This document shows, piece by piece, positions 14,241 to 26,084 of a DNA stretch of 64,000 nt (position 1 is the stretch's first letter; the number at the start of each line of letters is the position of its first letter). This DNA is from Eriocheir sinensis (lineage: Eukaryota; Arthropoda; Malacostraca; Decapoda; Varunidae), in NCBI RefSeq assembly GCF_024679095.1, contig NC_066513.1, positions 11,215,605 through 11,279,604 of the forward strand. The letters run 5' to 3'. Under the pieces are notes generated by a model. That model did not search any database. It saw only the letters and a program-made list of their open reading frames with translations, and was not told the DNA's origin. Both the position numbers and the translations under genes were made by a program.

Positions 14241-14566
14241 AAAAAATATCAACGATAAAGTAACAACTCACTGAATTCCTAAGTTTTTATCATTAATCAA
14301 TTGTAAACATCTTAACTTATCGTAAAATAATATGATACAGTTTCATCAAATTATTCTTTTTTTTTTTTAAGTCTTAGTTCCTTAGTCTATATCGTGTAAA
14401 AATCGATGACCATAAGTAATTTTTATGGCAATATAACCATCCTGATTCTGATTCTACGTTTGATTCTCCTTCAACTTTCATCCCTTCTGATCTGTTTTGC
14501 TACTTGCCATACTATGCCAAGCTCATATCTGTTCTTTTTTTTTTTTTCCTTTTCTTTCTTTCTCTT

Positions 14567-14570
<4 letters not shown>

Positions 14571-14609
<39 letters not shown>
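14571..14609. repeat. (CT)n microsatellite
   Basis: A CT tract preceded by a pyrimidine-rich CTTT stretch. Confidence 0.95.
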
Positions 14610-14612
<3 letters not shown>

Positions 14613-14906
14613 TATATTTATTTTTCTGTACGGTTCTCTTCGTCTTCCTTTCTGTCTTTCTTTGATCTCTTCCCCTATCCCCTTTCAATCCCTCCTTCAC
14701 CTACCCTGTCTCTCCCCAGGGGCTCAATTATCTGCGAACTTCCTGAATTCGCCTTAGGGAACATGGAATCCTATATAGGGGCGCTAGGGGAAGGGTATGT
14801 TAGGACAGGAGAGGGAGGGTAAGAGCTGCAGGTATGGAGTTCTTGGTATGGCGATAATTATATGACATATCTCACACACGACTATAGAAGAGGCATGATA
14901 TAATTA

Positions 14907-15403
14907 TAGTTTGTTCACCTGAGTCTAAAGTGTGCATTATCGCGCAACGGCAACCTGCAGCCACACGGCGTGTCCGATTTCGTGGATACTGTATGCTAGC
15001 TTACGCATAGTAAACAGTTGTCAGTGTCAATAATATATAGGCAGGTATAACAAATACCGTTAATTACAGTCGATTTTGAGTAAAAAAAAACATTAGTAAT
15101 GTCGCAAATAGCTGTTTTATTAATATAAAGCCGGCTAATTTTCTCGGTGGTGGACAGCTTCAAGGATGTTTAATAATTAATCATTAACATTAACAAAACA
15201 CCTATTTGTGACATTACTAATTTTTTTAACTCATAATCGACTATAATTGACGGTATTTGTTATTGCTGCCTGCATATTATTGACACTGGCGACTGTTTAC
15301 TATGCATAGGCTAGCATACAGTATCCACGAAATCGGACACGCCATGCGGCTGCAGGTTGCCGGTGCGCGATAATGCTCACTTCAGACACGGGTGAACCGA
15401 CTA
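14907..15403. mobile_element. ~0.5-kb foldback/MITE with ~200-bp arms
   Basis: Arms 14907-15115 and ~15195-15403 are inverted copies with scattered differences. The left starts TAGTTTGTTCACCTGAGTCT and the right, read inward, starts TAGTCGGTTCACCCGTGTCT. Both arms carry GCAACCTGCAGCC/GGCTGCAGGTTGC, CGTGTCCGATTTCGTGGATA and a TACAGTCGATT-like stretch. The ~80-bp spacer has no coding capacity. No target duplication was resolved, so the superfamily is open. Confidence 0.8.
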
Positions 15404-15404
15404 A

Positions 15405-15409
15405 AGTGT

Positions 15410-15455
<46 letters not shown>
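15405..15455. repeat. (GT)n microsatellite
   Basis: GT tract immediately outside the foldback element's right end. Confidence 0.95.
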
Positions 15456-15460
<5 letters not shown>

Positions 15461-15650
15461 CCCAAAACAAAATAATTGATACGCGTTCGAATGGAGAAAA
15501 ATAAATAAAGTTAAAGGAAAAGAAGAGAAAAAATCAACTGACGGCAGAAAAGACACAAAGAACGGTAATTAATTTACTAGATAGATAAAAAATATATGAA
15601 AAAGGGAAAGAAAGAAAATGGGAAAAAGGAGAACGGAAACAAAAGATGGT

Positions 15651-15652
<2 letters not shown>

Positions 15653-15711
<59 letters not shown>
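15653..15711. repeat. (GA)n microsatellite
   Basis: Pure GA tract just left of the hAT-like element at 15730. Confidence 0.97.
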
Positions 15712-15714
<3 letters not shown>

Positions 15715-15729
15715 CCAAACGCCCTAGTC

Positions 15730-16673
15730 CAGGGTTGCCAACCGTACGATAATTATCGTACATGTACGACAATTTTACCCTTGATACGATGTACGATAGT
15801 CTTTTTAATTTTCGTATGTTTTGTACGATAATTTTACCAAACCGTACGATACGATACGATAATTCCAGTTTTTTTTTTTTTTTCGTTGGGGATATACCCC
15901 AAGGATGGAAGGTGGTGGCGTATATGCTACATTAATAATAAAATTATGATATAGAAGAATGATAAATCGAGGTTATGGCTGTATTTTGTTAATAAGGTGA
16001 TTGGAAGTCGGGGTCGGAAATCCGGAAGTTAACGTAACGTGTCCTGTCCCTGACTCCATGTACCAGAGCCTCGGGCCGCTGCGACATCCCACACGCCGTT
16101 CAAACTGCGGGCAAATTTCAGGTTTGTGAGTAATGCATACATATCTTGTAATGTCAAAAGTGTTTAAAATATGCGTGAAAAGTGATGGACAACTGATAGA
16201 ATGACGCCAGAGGCTTCGGAATTTTCGCTGTTGGCTACGGTAGACAAAGATTGTGAGGTTACTACGCCTCACTTCCATGATTATGAAGTGATGAGTGGTG
16301 GTATAAAGGAGTGAGCTAAGATAGTGATGTTGAGAGTGATAAAGGGGCTATAGGAAGATGATCGTAAGTGGTGTGGCAGTGAAATGAGGTGAGGCTGGCG
16401 ACATGTGTTCTCGCATGACGAAAAATAATCTTTATTGCAACCTACCAGATTCAGACGATGAAGACTAAGGTAGTACATATACGTGATACAATATTTCAGT
16501 TTTTTTTTTCAATTCAACCACTCAAAAATTATTGCAAATATGAAATGTTTCACCATTAAGATAATGCAGGTTTTGTTTATTTATTTTGTGTTTATAAGGT
16601 TGTGAAACTAACATTAATTTTCATAATATTGCAAATTGTTCCTAATAAATAAATTAATGAATAAGAAAAAAAA

Positions 16674-16770
<97 letters not shown>

Positions 16771-16866
16771 CCCCTCTCTTTCCCGGCTGTACGATAATTT
16801 GGGTGTAAATACCATAATTTTGAGTACACTGCACGATAATTCTCTGCTGCGAGGATGGCAACCCTG
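15730..16866. mobile_element. Non-autonomous hAT-like element with GTACGATAATT subterminal motifs
   Basis: The left end reads CAGGGTTGCCAACCGTACGA and the right end, read inward, CAGGGTTGCCATCCTCGCAG. CAGGGTTGCCA is a common hAT-type terminus. Just inside both ends lie several copies of a TACGATAATT motif (five or more on the left, three variants on the right), as expected of transposase-binding subterminal repeats. The 8-bp flanks are not identical, although CGCCCTAG and CGCCCCAC occur close to the two ends. The interior has (AT)n at 16678-16767 and no transposase. Confidence 0.65.
16678..16767. repeat. (AT)n microsatellite
   Basis: AT tract inside the hAT-like element. Confidence 0.97.
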
Positions 16867-17797
16867 CGCCCCACAGCTTCACTCTTGCCTCCACCGCGGC
16901 AGAAAGAGGACGTACGGTCGATCAGTTCTCTTGCACGCCGCCTACCCTCACTCTCGCGCCGGTTTATAGGTGAAGGGAAGTAAAGTGAGACTAGACTAGA
17001 CTACGAGTGATAACCAAAGGAACTAACACATTGAGACTCTACCTGCGTCCTGAACCCCTTGTGCTCCCCGTGTGTCTTAAGGTAATTAATAGTACGTAGC
17101 TGTTGCGTCGTGTTGCATCTTTTATGCTCAATAATAATTATTATGGTCAGTCATTCTGTGGCAAGAAAGTAGAGGGTCACATGGGGAGTAAGGTCTCATA
17201 TTGTAAGTTTAAAGTAAAGAAAGTATGGAAAGACGATTGTGTGCTGTGATTCCTTCATCTCGTATAATGTCTTCTGTGGTATTTCGATTATAAATGGCCT
17301 CAATGCAAAAGATAGAAAAGAGTGATTTAGGATAATAAAGCTTTTCGTGTGTTGCGCAAGCACTGAAAGCTACAGTGCTATGAGGAAATACACTTTATGT
17401 TCCTGTTCTTTTCTGATTTTTTATTTTTTATTTTATTTTGCATTTCAAACCATTATGACGATTATTAATTTTGATTCTAAGCGAAAAAGATGAAAGGCGA
17501 GTCGTGGTGTTAGTGTCTAATAATTATATGAGTGGCTAAAGTAAAGAAAGCAAATGTAACGCTGAAAGAGTCGGTCTTCTGCTACCCCTTCCTGCTGATA
17601 GAATCCAAGTCATTCTAAAATGATGCTGAGTGGCAAAACGGAGTGACTGTCTAATATATGGGATTTTGAAAGCAAAGAAGGTGGAATCTTTTCATTATTG
17701 CCGTTTTATATTTTCGGTGTTTTATTTTCATCTATTGATAGATTTAGGCTATTGCGAACGTTTTGAGATATCATTGTTGTTCAGATAAACGGTGACT
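16867..17797. other. No gene recognised
   Basis: No convincing frame, repeat or RNA was seen in this 0.9-kb stretch, which is AT-rich with poly-T runs. Confidence 0.3.
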
Positions 17798-18330
17798 CGC
17801 TAGGAAGTCTTACGGCTTGGCCCGCGGTGTTATCGATACCTGTGTATTGGCGATACCTGTGTAGAGAGACAAAGATACGGATCTTCAAGACCCTTGTGCT
17901 CCCTGTCTTACTTTATGGCTCTGAGATATGGACACAAATAGGGACTTGGAGAGGCAGATTGATGCCTTTGGTAATAATGTCTATGAAAAATTCATGGGAT
18001 ATCGCTGGAATGACTTGGTGTCAAACCAGCGACATATATTATTACCTGCATAGTCCGTCAACGCCAACTCCGGCTGTACGGGCACGTTACCCATAAACTG
18101 ATCCTGCTCATCGGGTTGTCTCTGTAAGAGACAAACCTGACTGGAGGAGGCCAAGGGGAAGCCCACAGAGTTCGTGCATTGAGCAAGCCGATATATACTG
18201 CCAGGAGGTACTCAGGATGGGAAGGGGGCCTGCATGGAGATTTACCCGGAGGGATCCCCACGCTTTGCGTCGTAGGATGGGGCAATGCGCCTCCCGGCAT
18301 ATGCCCCCACTGGTTGTTTGAATTGGGTAG
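17798..18330 (+). pseudogene. RTE-like LINE 3' end (copy 1)
   Basis: The reading frame contains RYLCRETKIRIFKTLVLPVL followed by LYGSEIWT, the C-terminal block after the RT in RTE-like and related LINEs (LPVLLYGCETWTL). Later frames give matches to the RLYGHVARYPE, AHRVVSVRDN and RGPAWR..RRDP blocks shared with copies at 34937-36310 and 49940-50553. Several frameshifts. The 5' side is truncated inside the YLGS..QEVLRRIG block. Clade assignment is inference. Confidence 0.75.
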
Positions 18331-18764
18331 GAAATGGTTTTATCCATGCGCCAATATATCGTTTCTTACATAACAGATTGCTCCTCTACTGTCACATGTA
18401 TTTTGTAATTACATTTAAACCTCCCGGTAAATGATAGGAATGAGTTTAGACGCCGTGGGTTGCTAAACTGCATAGCCTAATCCGTCTCCAGTTACAACAA
18501 CGGCGCAGTACGGAACCTATCGCAGGTATTTATTGTGAAAAAAAACAAGTCTAACCAAACAATCTGACCTAACCGACCTACGTAAACTAATAAGTATCCT
18601 AACCTAAATATATTGCATGGTCATATTGTGGCTGCTATTCATTTGCACAACATATGACGCCTCATAATATCCTAAAAAAAGGTTAAAAATAACCAATGAA
18701 AGATTTAAAAAATACCGAAAAATATTAGGAAACGGCAAGAAAGGAAAGAAATACTCAAAGAAAG
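18331..18764. other. No gene recognised
   Basis: AT-rich sequence between a LINE 3' end and the inverted repeat. Nothing recognisable. Confidence 0.3.
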
Positions 18765-20358
18765 CTACTATGGGTTTCACTGGCCGTGTTACACTGTTTT
18801 TCGCAAATAATTCCTAAACAAATTGTCGGATCAGTATGGTATTTCAACACCAAGCCTTTTACACCCCTACATAATTTATGGCCCACATATCATATTGCTA
18901 TATGCGTTTACGAAGGAGTTTACTCTTGTATATTAAGCCGAAGCCAGGAGGTCACGTCTACACTTTCAGAGGACGCGTCCCCACCCCCCAAACACCCCCA
19001 CCACCCTCCCATATTTCCCCCCTCCATCCTCCTTTCGTATCCCTCCCCGTCTCCTCCTTACCCTCCCCTCCCCTCATTACTCAATTTCCTGCCTCTTCCA
19101 TTATGTTATACCGTTTACTTTATGTACTGTACTTATAGCTACATATGTCATATAGGTATGCATCTAAGTAATGCAGTGTGTGCAGCTTTCAATATTACTT
19201 AACATGTAACGTGGGAGTACTGCAAGCTTTCATGGAGGCAAAACGTATATCACGTTGTTCATTACTGTATAACATCATGTTTACGCAAATGTAGTAGGAG
19301 GCAAATGTGCTGTACGTAGGTCCTATGGCCAGCCGAATGAACACGCTCTATTTGTATTACCTGTGGCCTTGACTTTCTTGTAATAACTTGTTCTTCTTTA
19401 GAACATAGTGTATTTATCACACAACATGGTCAAGTTGACATTATATTATTTTGTTGACTTGTGTCGTTTATAACCACAGGGTTCCATATAAATTGCACAA
19501 TTGTTCTTCTTTGCATCACTGCATCTTTGTTTATTGATGCCTAATGGTAATAATGGCGTTGTAGCTTTATCAAGTACATTTGAGGCAATAAATATACAAA
19601 ATATGCTGTGGGATATTATGAAGTTACTGTATGTTATACATTGTATTATTTTATGAAATGAAAGTATTATGATCGATGGCGAAGAACAAATGCCGTCCTG
19701 CATCCACGTGGGCAATGGAGCAACATGCCTGACATCGTTGATGGTTGTTGTGCTTGTGCCTCGGTCCTCAATGCAGGACGTTAAGTCACTTCGTTCACGC
19801 CACCCCGGTCGTGGCGTGACATGACGTATCACTCACTGATTTCATGCTATCAGAGTAGGCGGAGCCCACTACTTTTTTAGTAGAGCATCTTAGTAACTAC
19901 TATCACCGCCCCAGACGCCAAACAAGGTAGCAAAACCATTCTAATATTTACTCCGAATGTATTCCGTACCAATGTACGTGATGGTATGTAGTACCATACC
20001 TCCCTATCACGTACACGTGTGCGGGACGGTGATAAAGGGGTTAAGGGAGACGGGGAGGGGGTGGGTGAGGTATAAGGGTAGAGAGGGAATAGTCTGGGGG
20101 TTGGTAGGGGTGTAGGCGGGGCTAGACGAGTACCCCACATTCGTTCGAATGTGCATACGACCTTAGTGACCATGCCTGGCTTCGGCTTAATATACAGGAG
20201 TAAACTCCTTCGTAAACACATATAGCAATATGCTATGTGGGCCATAAATTATGTAGGGGTGTAAAAGGCTTGGTGTTGAAATACCATACTGATCCGACAA
20301 TTTGTTTAGGAATTATTTGCGAAAAACAGTGTAACACGGCCAGTGAAACCCATAGTAG
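18765..20358. repeat. Inverted duplication with 184-bp arms and a 1.2-kb spacer
   Basis: 18765-18948 and 20174-20358 are inverted copies differing at only a few positions (shared text includes CTACTATGGGTTTCACTGG, AATTGTCGGATCAGTATGG and TAAGCCGAAGCCAGG). The inner flanks are both C/T-rich on the corresponding strand but diverged. The spacer holds a possible piggyBac-like TTAACCCC end (minus strand, ~20042) with an adjacent imperfect hairpin of GTACGTGAT/ATCACGTAC. Whether the whole is one foldback element is not settled. Confidence 0.75.
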
Positions 20359-20768
20359 TGTGTTGTTAACAGTGATAGGTGAGCTGTTCCTTGTTATATC
20401 CGATTCAAAGCTACTATCCATATCAGACCCTATGACATACCGTTTTTCGCAAATATCTTTCAAACGAAGACTCTGATTAGCATGGGGCTTTGGTACAGAT
20501 TGTTTCACACTCTCCGCTAATTTTTGACGCCATTGTGCATTGCCAGATGCGGTTAATTATGGCGTTTACTCTTGACTGATGGTAAAACTTGCGTGAGCCA
20601 CTTACACATTCAAACAGGTGAGGCGTGACGTATTTGTGACGTGTATCCACCACCTACCTCCACTCCTGGCTTCCCTTACTCCCATCCCTCCCTTTACCTC
20701 CCTCCTACCCTCCTCCTTCTCCCCCGCACTCTCTCCCCCCGCCCTCTTTCTCCCCCATACCTGCCCCT

Positions 20769-20772
<4 letters not shown>

Positions 20773-20812
<40 letters not shown>
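20773..20812. repeat. (CT)n at a third CR1-like LINE junction
   Basis: CT tract that runs directly into LINE ORF1 sequence at 20813. Confidence 0.95.
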
Positions 20813-20815
<3 letters not shown>

Positions 20816-20863
20816 ACAAAGTGAGTTCATCCACAGGGACGGATTGCACCTGTCTCCCATTAA
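20813..20863 (+). pseudogene. CR1-like LINE ORF1 scrap (esterase motif)
   Basis: Sixteen codons read GQSEFIHRDGLHLSPI, the same as 8152-8200 of LINE copy 1 with small changes, and then homology stops. The fragment begins at a different ORF1 position from copy 1, directly after (CT)n. Confidence 0.75.
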
Positions 20864-21528
20864 ATTATGACAACTGCACATCTTTGCTTATACAATGGCT
20901 ATATGTCTGCTCTTGGTGTCTAAAAGTAGTTTTTTTTTATATTAAATAATCTAAATATGATGTCAGAAATGTGATTTATTGATAATCACTATACGATGTG
21001 GAAACTATGAAAAACTAAAAGTAATATAAAACATTTTTAGTATCCTCAAGATATGAAATGTCGATGATATGATGGATGAATATTTTGCACAAACCGTCAA
21101 CAATATCTAAGCATCATTAGCAATTTCATGCTCGTAAGTCATCATGAAAATAGGCATTATAATTGTAACTACAAGCCACAAAGGTATGTGTTACAAGAAT
21201 TATTCCGTATTATGTTATCGTTATACGAATTATCAACATACAAATACCATTAACTATGGTTGCAACACTACCCAGTGTTGTGTATTTCACCGTAGTTAGT
21301 TATATTTTTTTTCTTGCAGGTGTATGGTTGGGTACTAACCACTATGCGATATATTTATAAATCGAGTAGGGAATGGAAGTGCCATGATGAGTGCAACGAA
21401 GACCGAAGTAACATGAACACGGAATCGCGGTAGAAAAAAAAAAATGCCAAGAAAATGGAACGGACTGATATCAACAGTTTGCAACCGTTTGCAATGCAAT
21501 TGTATGGGGCAATGGACCCAATTGCATG
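20864..21528. other. No gene recognised
   Basis: AT-rich sequence with no supported frame or repeat. Confidence 0.3.
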
Positions 21529-21844
21529 TACAGTCGCGATATGAAGTGATGTCGCCGCTCTCAAAATGTTTCGTACGGGAGCATTTGAAGGTAACGGAAG
21601 TGATGTGTACTTAGTGTTTATGTTATAATGTTCCCTTTTAATGATAATCCATAATACGTTGTGATGTAAAACACGGTAAAATAACAGTAGTACCTGAATT
21701 ACAATTATACATTCATTTGCTTTAAAAAATCCAACTGCGAATGTCATGTATTGTCTTCAGTACTGAAGACAACCTTGAAATGATTTAGCTCACGTCGTGT
21801 GCTTATCTTTGCAAAACAGTTGTTATACGTTGTTCAGATTTAGG

Positions 21845-21991
<147 letters not shown>

Positions 21992-22329
21992 TCTGGGTCA
22001 TTCCATGAACTGTCTTCTGCAGTTATTAATACACACGCACAGTAAGACACGAAGCGAATGGACAGTTACTGACATTACTTTGCGTTTTATTGATTAAGAA
22101 ACGGTCAAATAATAAGGTTTCACATTAAACACCTTTTATTCACTATGATGGCTTCTTATCATAAGCATAGGCACTGAAATATATAGTAACATTGCTCAGT
22201 AACGGTGATGAATGAAGAATGCTTTCACAGGTAGGGTTGCCATAATTATCTTAACTATCAAAATTCCGGACGCCTCTACGAACACTCGACTATAGCATAA
22301 TATTTGGCAACGCTGCGATTAGCCTACCC

Positions 22330-22690
22330 GCCCGACCACCACCTCCATTTCAAAGCCATATATTCTTATTTCCCCACCTTCCTCGATTATTCTATGGCAC
22401 TTATAAGCTGTGGACATGCTCCACTGATCACCTCCAAGCATTAGAAGTCTACATGAAGCTTTTGTCATCGTTATATTGACCAAGAAAGGCAATGATGTTT
22501 GCGATCGGCGGCAAAGAGTGAGGAGCTTGGAGTTACAAAACACGACTATCCTGAAGCTATTTATTCTTATTTTTCCATCTCCCACTATCCCTCGGTAGTT
22601 ATAGGCTGTGGGCATCTTCCCTTGATCACTATCATTCATTAAAAGTCCACGGAAATCTTTTGTTATCGTTATGTTGACCACGAAAGGCAA
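22330..22690 (-). repeat. Diverged tandem duplication, ~198-bp period
   Basis: Two successive ~160-bp segments share ordered text (ATTCTTATTT, CTTATAAGCTGTGG/GTTATAGGCTGTGG, TTTTGTYATCGTTAT, TTGACCA.GAAAGGCAA). The minus strand keeps one open frame of 123 codons across both, so the translated units resemble each other. There is no recognisable product, and coding is unproven. Confidence 0.6.
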
Positions 22691-23140
22691 AGAGTGAGTC
22701 GATCAGGGCTGAATAATAGGTATGGTGCGCGGGGGATGACGTCATCATCATATGAGAGTATAAATTAAATCAATTACGCCATCCTAATTTAGGATATCGA
22801 CTAATTATGCATATCCTATATATTGTGAATATGTTAGATTTATTGTTGTCAACAATGATCATGAAAAGAAAATTTTACTTTCTGTTTGAGTAATATGTCG
22901 ATATTTGAACTTCATTTGACTTGTTCCTTGCTGAACGAAAACACTTTGTGTGAAAATATTTCGACTACTCTTCGTAAGACATCACTGAATATTTATTTTC
23001 TATTTTTTTTTCTAGCTTCTAAAATATATTTAGTTATGATGAAGATACAGGAAAATAATGGTACTCATAAAAATATATAACGATACTTGCGTGATCGAAA
23101 ATAAACGTACACGGCAACATCACTTCATATCGCGACTGTA

Positions 23141-23610
23141 CCTCCATGAACTGTGTGAGCTAAAGCTATTTTACACCCATAGACTTGAAATAGCCATGAA
23201 AAGAGAGAAGAAACGGAAATAACAATAAGATGTACCTGTATTGTCTAAGCCAGATCCGCTCCTTGCATCTGCTTCCCAATCAAGTAATCAAAAGAGGCAG
23301 TCTCATTCTAATACTTGACTGGTACATAGCAAATACTTTGCGATTGGTGCATGAATTGGTTGCAAACTGGTCAACTAAAAATTAGACAAATGGTATACCA
23401 AGGAACAAATGAAAGTTTGGAATGGGTTCAAATATCACACTGTGCACATGAAAGACAATGTGATGAGATAACGACTGTCTACATCGATTGATGCAACTTC
23501 TGACCCTTTCGCCATATAAAACCGCTATCATCGCTCATGGTGACTAACATACATATTCGCTAATTCAAGTGCTTCAAGTGATTCCTCCAAGTTTCATCTG
23601 CAGAATGTTA
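23141..23610. other. No gene recognised
   Basis: No supported feature. Confidence 0.25.
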
Positions 23611-23624
23611 GTTTCTCTGAAGCA

Positions 23625-24110
23625 ATGCAAATGTTCTTCAAGTATGTTAAATATGCTATTTTTCAACAATATGCTTTTCGGGCTCTTCAAAGTCTTCTAA
23701 TGGACTATAAAGAAATACTGAGTAACTTTTGCTTGGCTCCCAATGTGATAAAATTGAACACGATGAAAGATATGGTGAAGTTTCGGTACCAGATTGGGTT
23801 CCATGTTCGACCCCTGAAAAATCTTAGTTCATACGTGTATGACACGTCAGGTGATGGAAGTTATGTTGAAGCTGCTGTCAACTGCTGGGACATAAGTAAT
23901 GAACATATCAAAATTGTAGGAAAACGCATCAAAACTCAGGCAGATACTTCACCAGTTATAAGATCCTTTACAACCTGCTTTGATCTAATACTGAGGCAAT
24001 ACTGCGATGTACTTTTTTCCTGTTCTGCTGTGCCAAGTTCCCTGCTGTTGCCTGGGTCAGAGAGTGTGTTGTGTGTTGTCTCAAGGACGTGCAAGAAGGC
24101 TGGAGTGTGA
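23625..24110 (+). CDS. Unidentified 161-codon reading frame
   Basis: A non-repetitive frame begins at ATG 23625 and could extend a few codons upstream to a CAG that resembles a splice acceptor (pyrimidine-rich TTTCATCTGCAG at 23592-23603). The translation is of normal composition (for example KFRYQIGFHVRP and CWDISNEHIKIVGKRIKTQ) with no signal peptide, membrane segment or known motif. I do not recognise it. It may be an exon or a fragment of an unknown mobile element, or it may be chance. Confidence 0.25.
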   Translation: MQMFFKYVKYAIFQQYAFRALQSLLMDYKEILSNFCLAPNVIKLNTMKDMVKFRYQIGFHVRPLKNLSSYVYDTSGDGSYVEAAVNCWDISNEHIKIVGKRIKTQADTSPVIRSFTTCFDLILRQYCDVLFSCSAVPSSLLLPGSESVLCVVSRTCKKAGV

Positions 24111-24369
24111 TACATTTGTTCTGCTGATGGGTGCCTTTGTTGTCGAGCTCAGACAGACTACATACTTATAGATAGGATCAGAGCGAGATTACAAGACACA
24201 CACGAGATTTCGCCCATACCATTCATATATTAAAAAAGAAAGTTATGACTGCTACTACTGTTACTGTTGATAAAAAAAAAAGAAGATAATATTAATAGTA
24301 AAAACGATAGCAATGAATATCAATAGCAACAATAACAGTAACAACTAAAAACAGCAATAACGAAACCAG

Positions 24370-24370
24370 C

Positions 24371-24430
<60 letters not shown>
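24370..24430. repeat. (AAT)n microsatellite
   Basis: ATA triplet tract. Confidence 0.97.
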
Positions 24431-24432
<2 letters not shown>

Positions 24433-24542
24433 TAGTAACAACAAAACAACAGTGTCTAATTATAACGAAGTGCAGTCGTTTGTTTGCAGTCATTCAGAAT
24501 CATGAGAATCAAATACGACATGGATAAACTAAGCAACCAAAA

Positions 24543-24545
<3 letters not shown>

Positions 24546-24578
<33 letters not shown>

Positions 24579-24631
24579 TTGACTGTTCTTCATTTTTCTT
24601 CACTTCTCTTTACATTTTTTTCGTTCTTCCC

Positions 24632-24692
<61 letters not shown>
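24546..24692. repeat. Two (CT)n tracts
   Basis: CT tracts at 24546-24577 and 24633-24692 separated by a pyrimidine-rich 55-bp spacer. Confidence 0.95.
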
Positions 24693-24696
<4 letters not shown>

Positions 24697-25008
24697 GCTC
24701 AGGTCGCCCTACCGCTCCAGCAGCAGACAAAATGCATCTGTTTGTCATGCCGTTTCTATTATTTCTCCCCTAAAATCGTTCTATTTTCTAACCCTTATTT
24801 TCATTCGTTTTGCCTGACATTTTGACATCAAACGAGAATGATTAACAAAAACTATTGCAAAGTGAGTAAAGATCTGACGTAAAACATCAAATAAATCGAG
24901 GTTTATTGCAGAGCACAGCCGGTTTCAAAATATTGCGGACTAAATGGATTTTTGCTGGTGCATGGGCCTGCTAGAGACGACCGTGAATGGCGAGGTGGCC
25001 TGAACCTA

Positions 25009-25130
25009 TAGTCCAAGAGTAATAGCACCAAATAAGGCCAAACCCCGAACAAATTATAAAAAGTCCCCAGAAATCCTGCTCATGCTTAATTAAGCGGAAA
25101 TCCAGGATGGCGTCCAAAATGGCGTCACTT
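25009..25130 (-). repeat. Dispersed repeat, copy with internal deletion
   Basis: It shares TAGTCCAAGAGTAATAG, AACCCCGAACAAATTATAAA, AAATCCTGCTCATGCTT and AAATCCAGGATGGCGTCC-type text with the inverted copy at 29827-29970, but lacks ~65 bp present there between the second and third blocks. The family is unidentified. Confidence 0.65.
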
Positions 25131-25901
<771 letters not shown>

Positions 25902-26084
25902 CAAATTTGAAAGTTCACAATTTGGAATGCTTGCAAAGTAGCCTTAAACCTCGATATTTAATATTACATGTAGTTATCACCCTCTACATCACTGTCTGGA
26001 GAAACTGATCGAGGCTCGTCACATTCTCCATCTACATCTAGCAGTGACGGAGCTGGTGCCACATTGTTGCAGGTCTAGCCGTTG

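Noticed and set aside
22231..22318. Tiny hAT-like element with AGGGTTGCCA and GGCAACGCT ends
   Set aside because: End similarity is short and imperfect, with no duplication. It may be chance.
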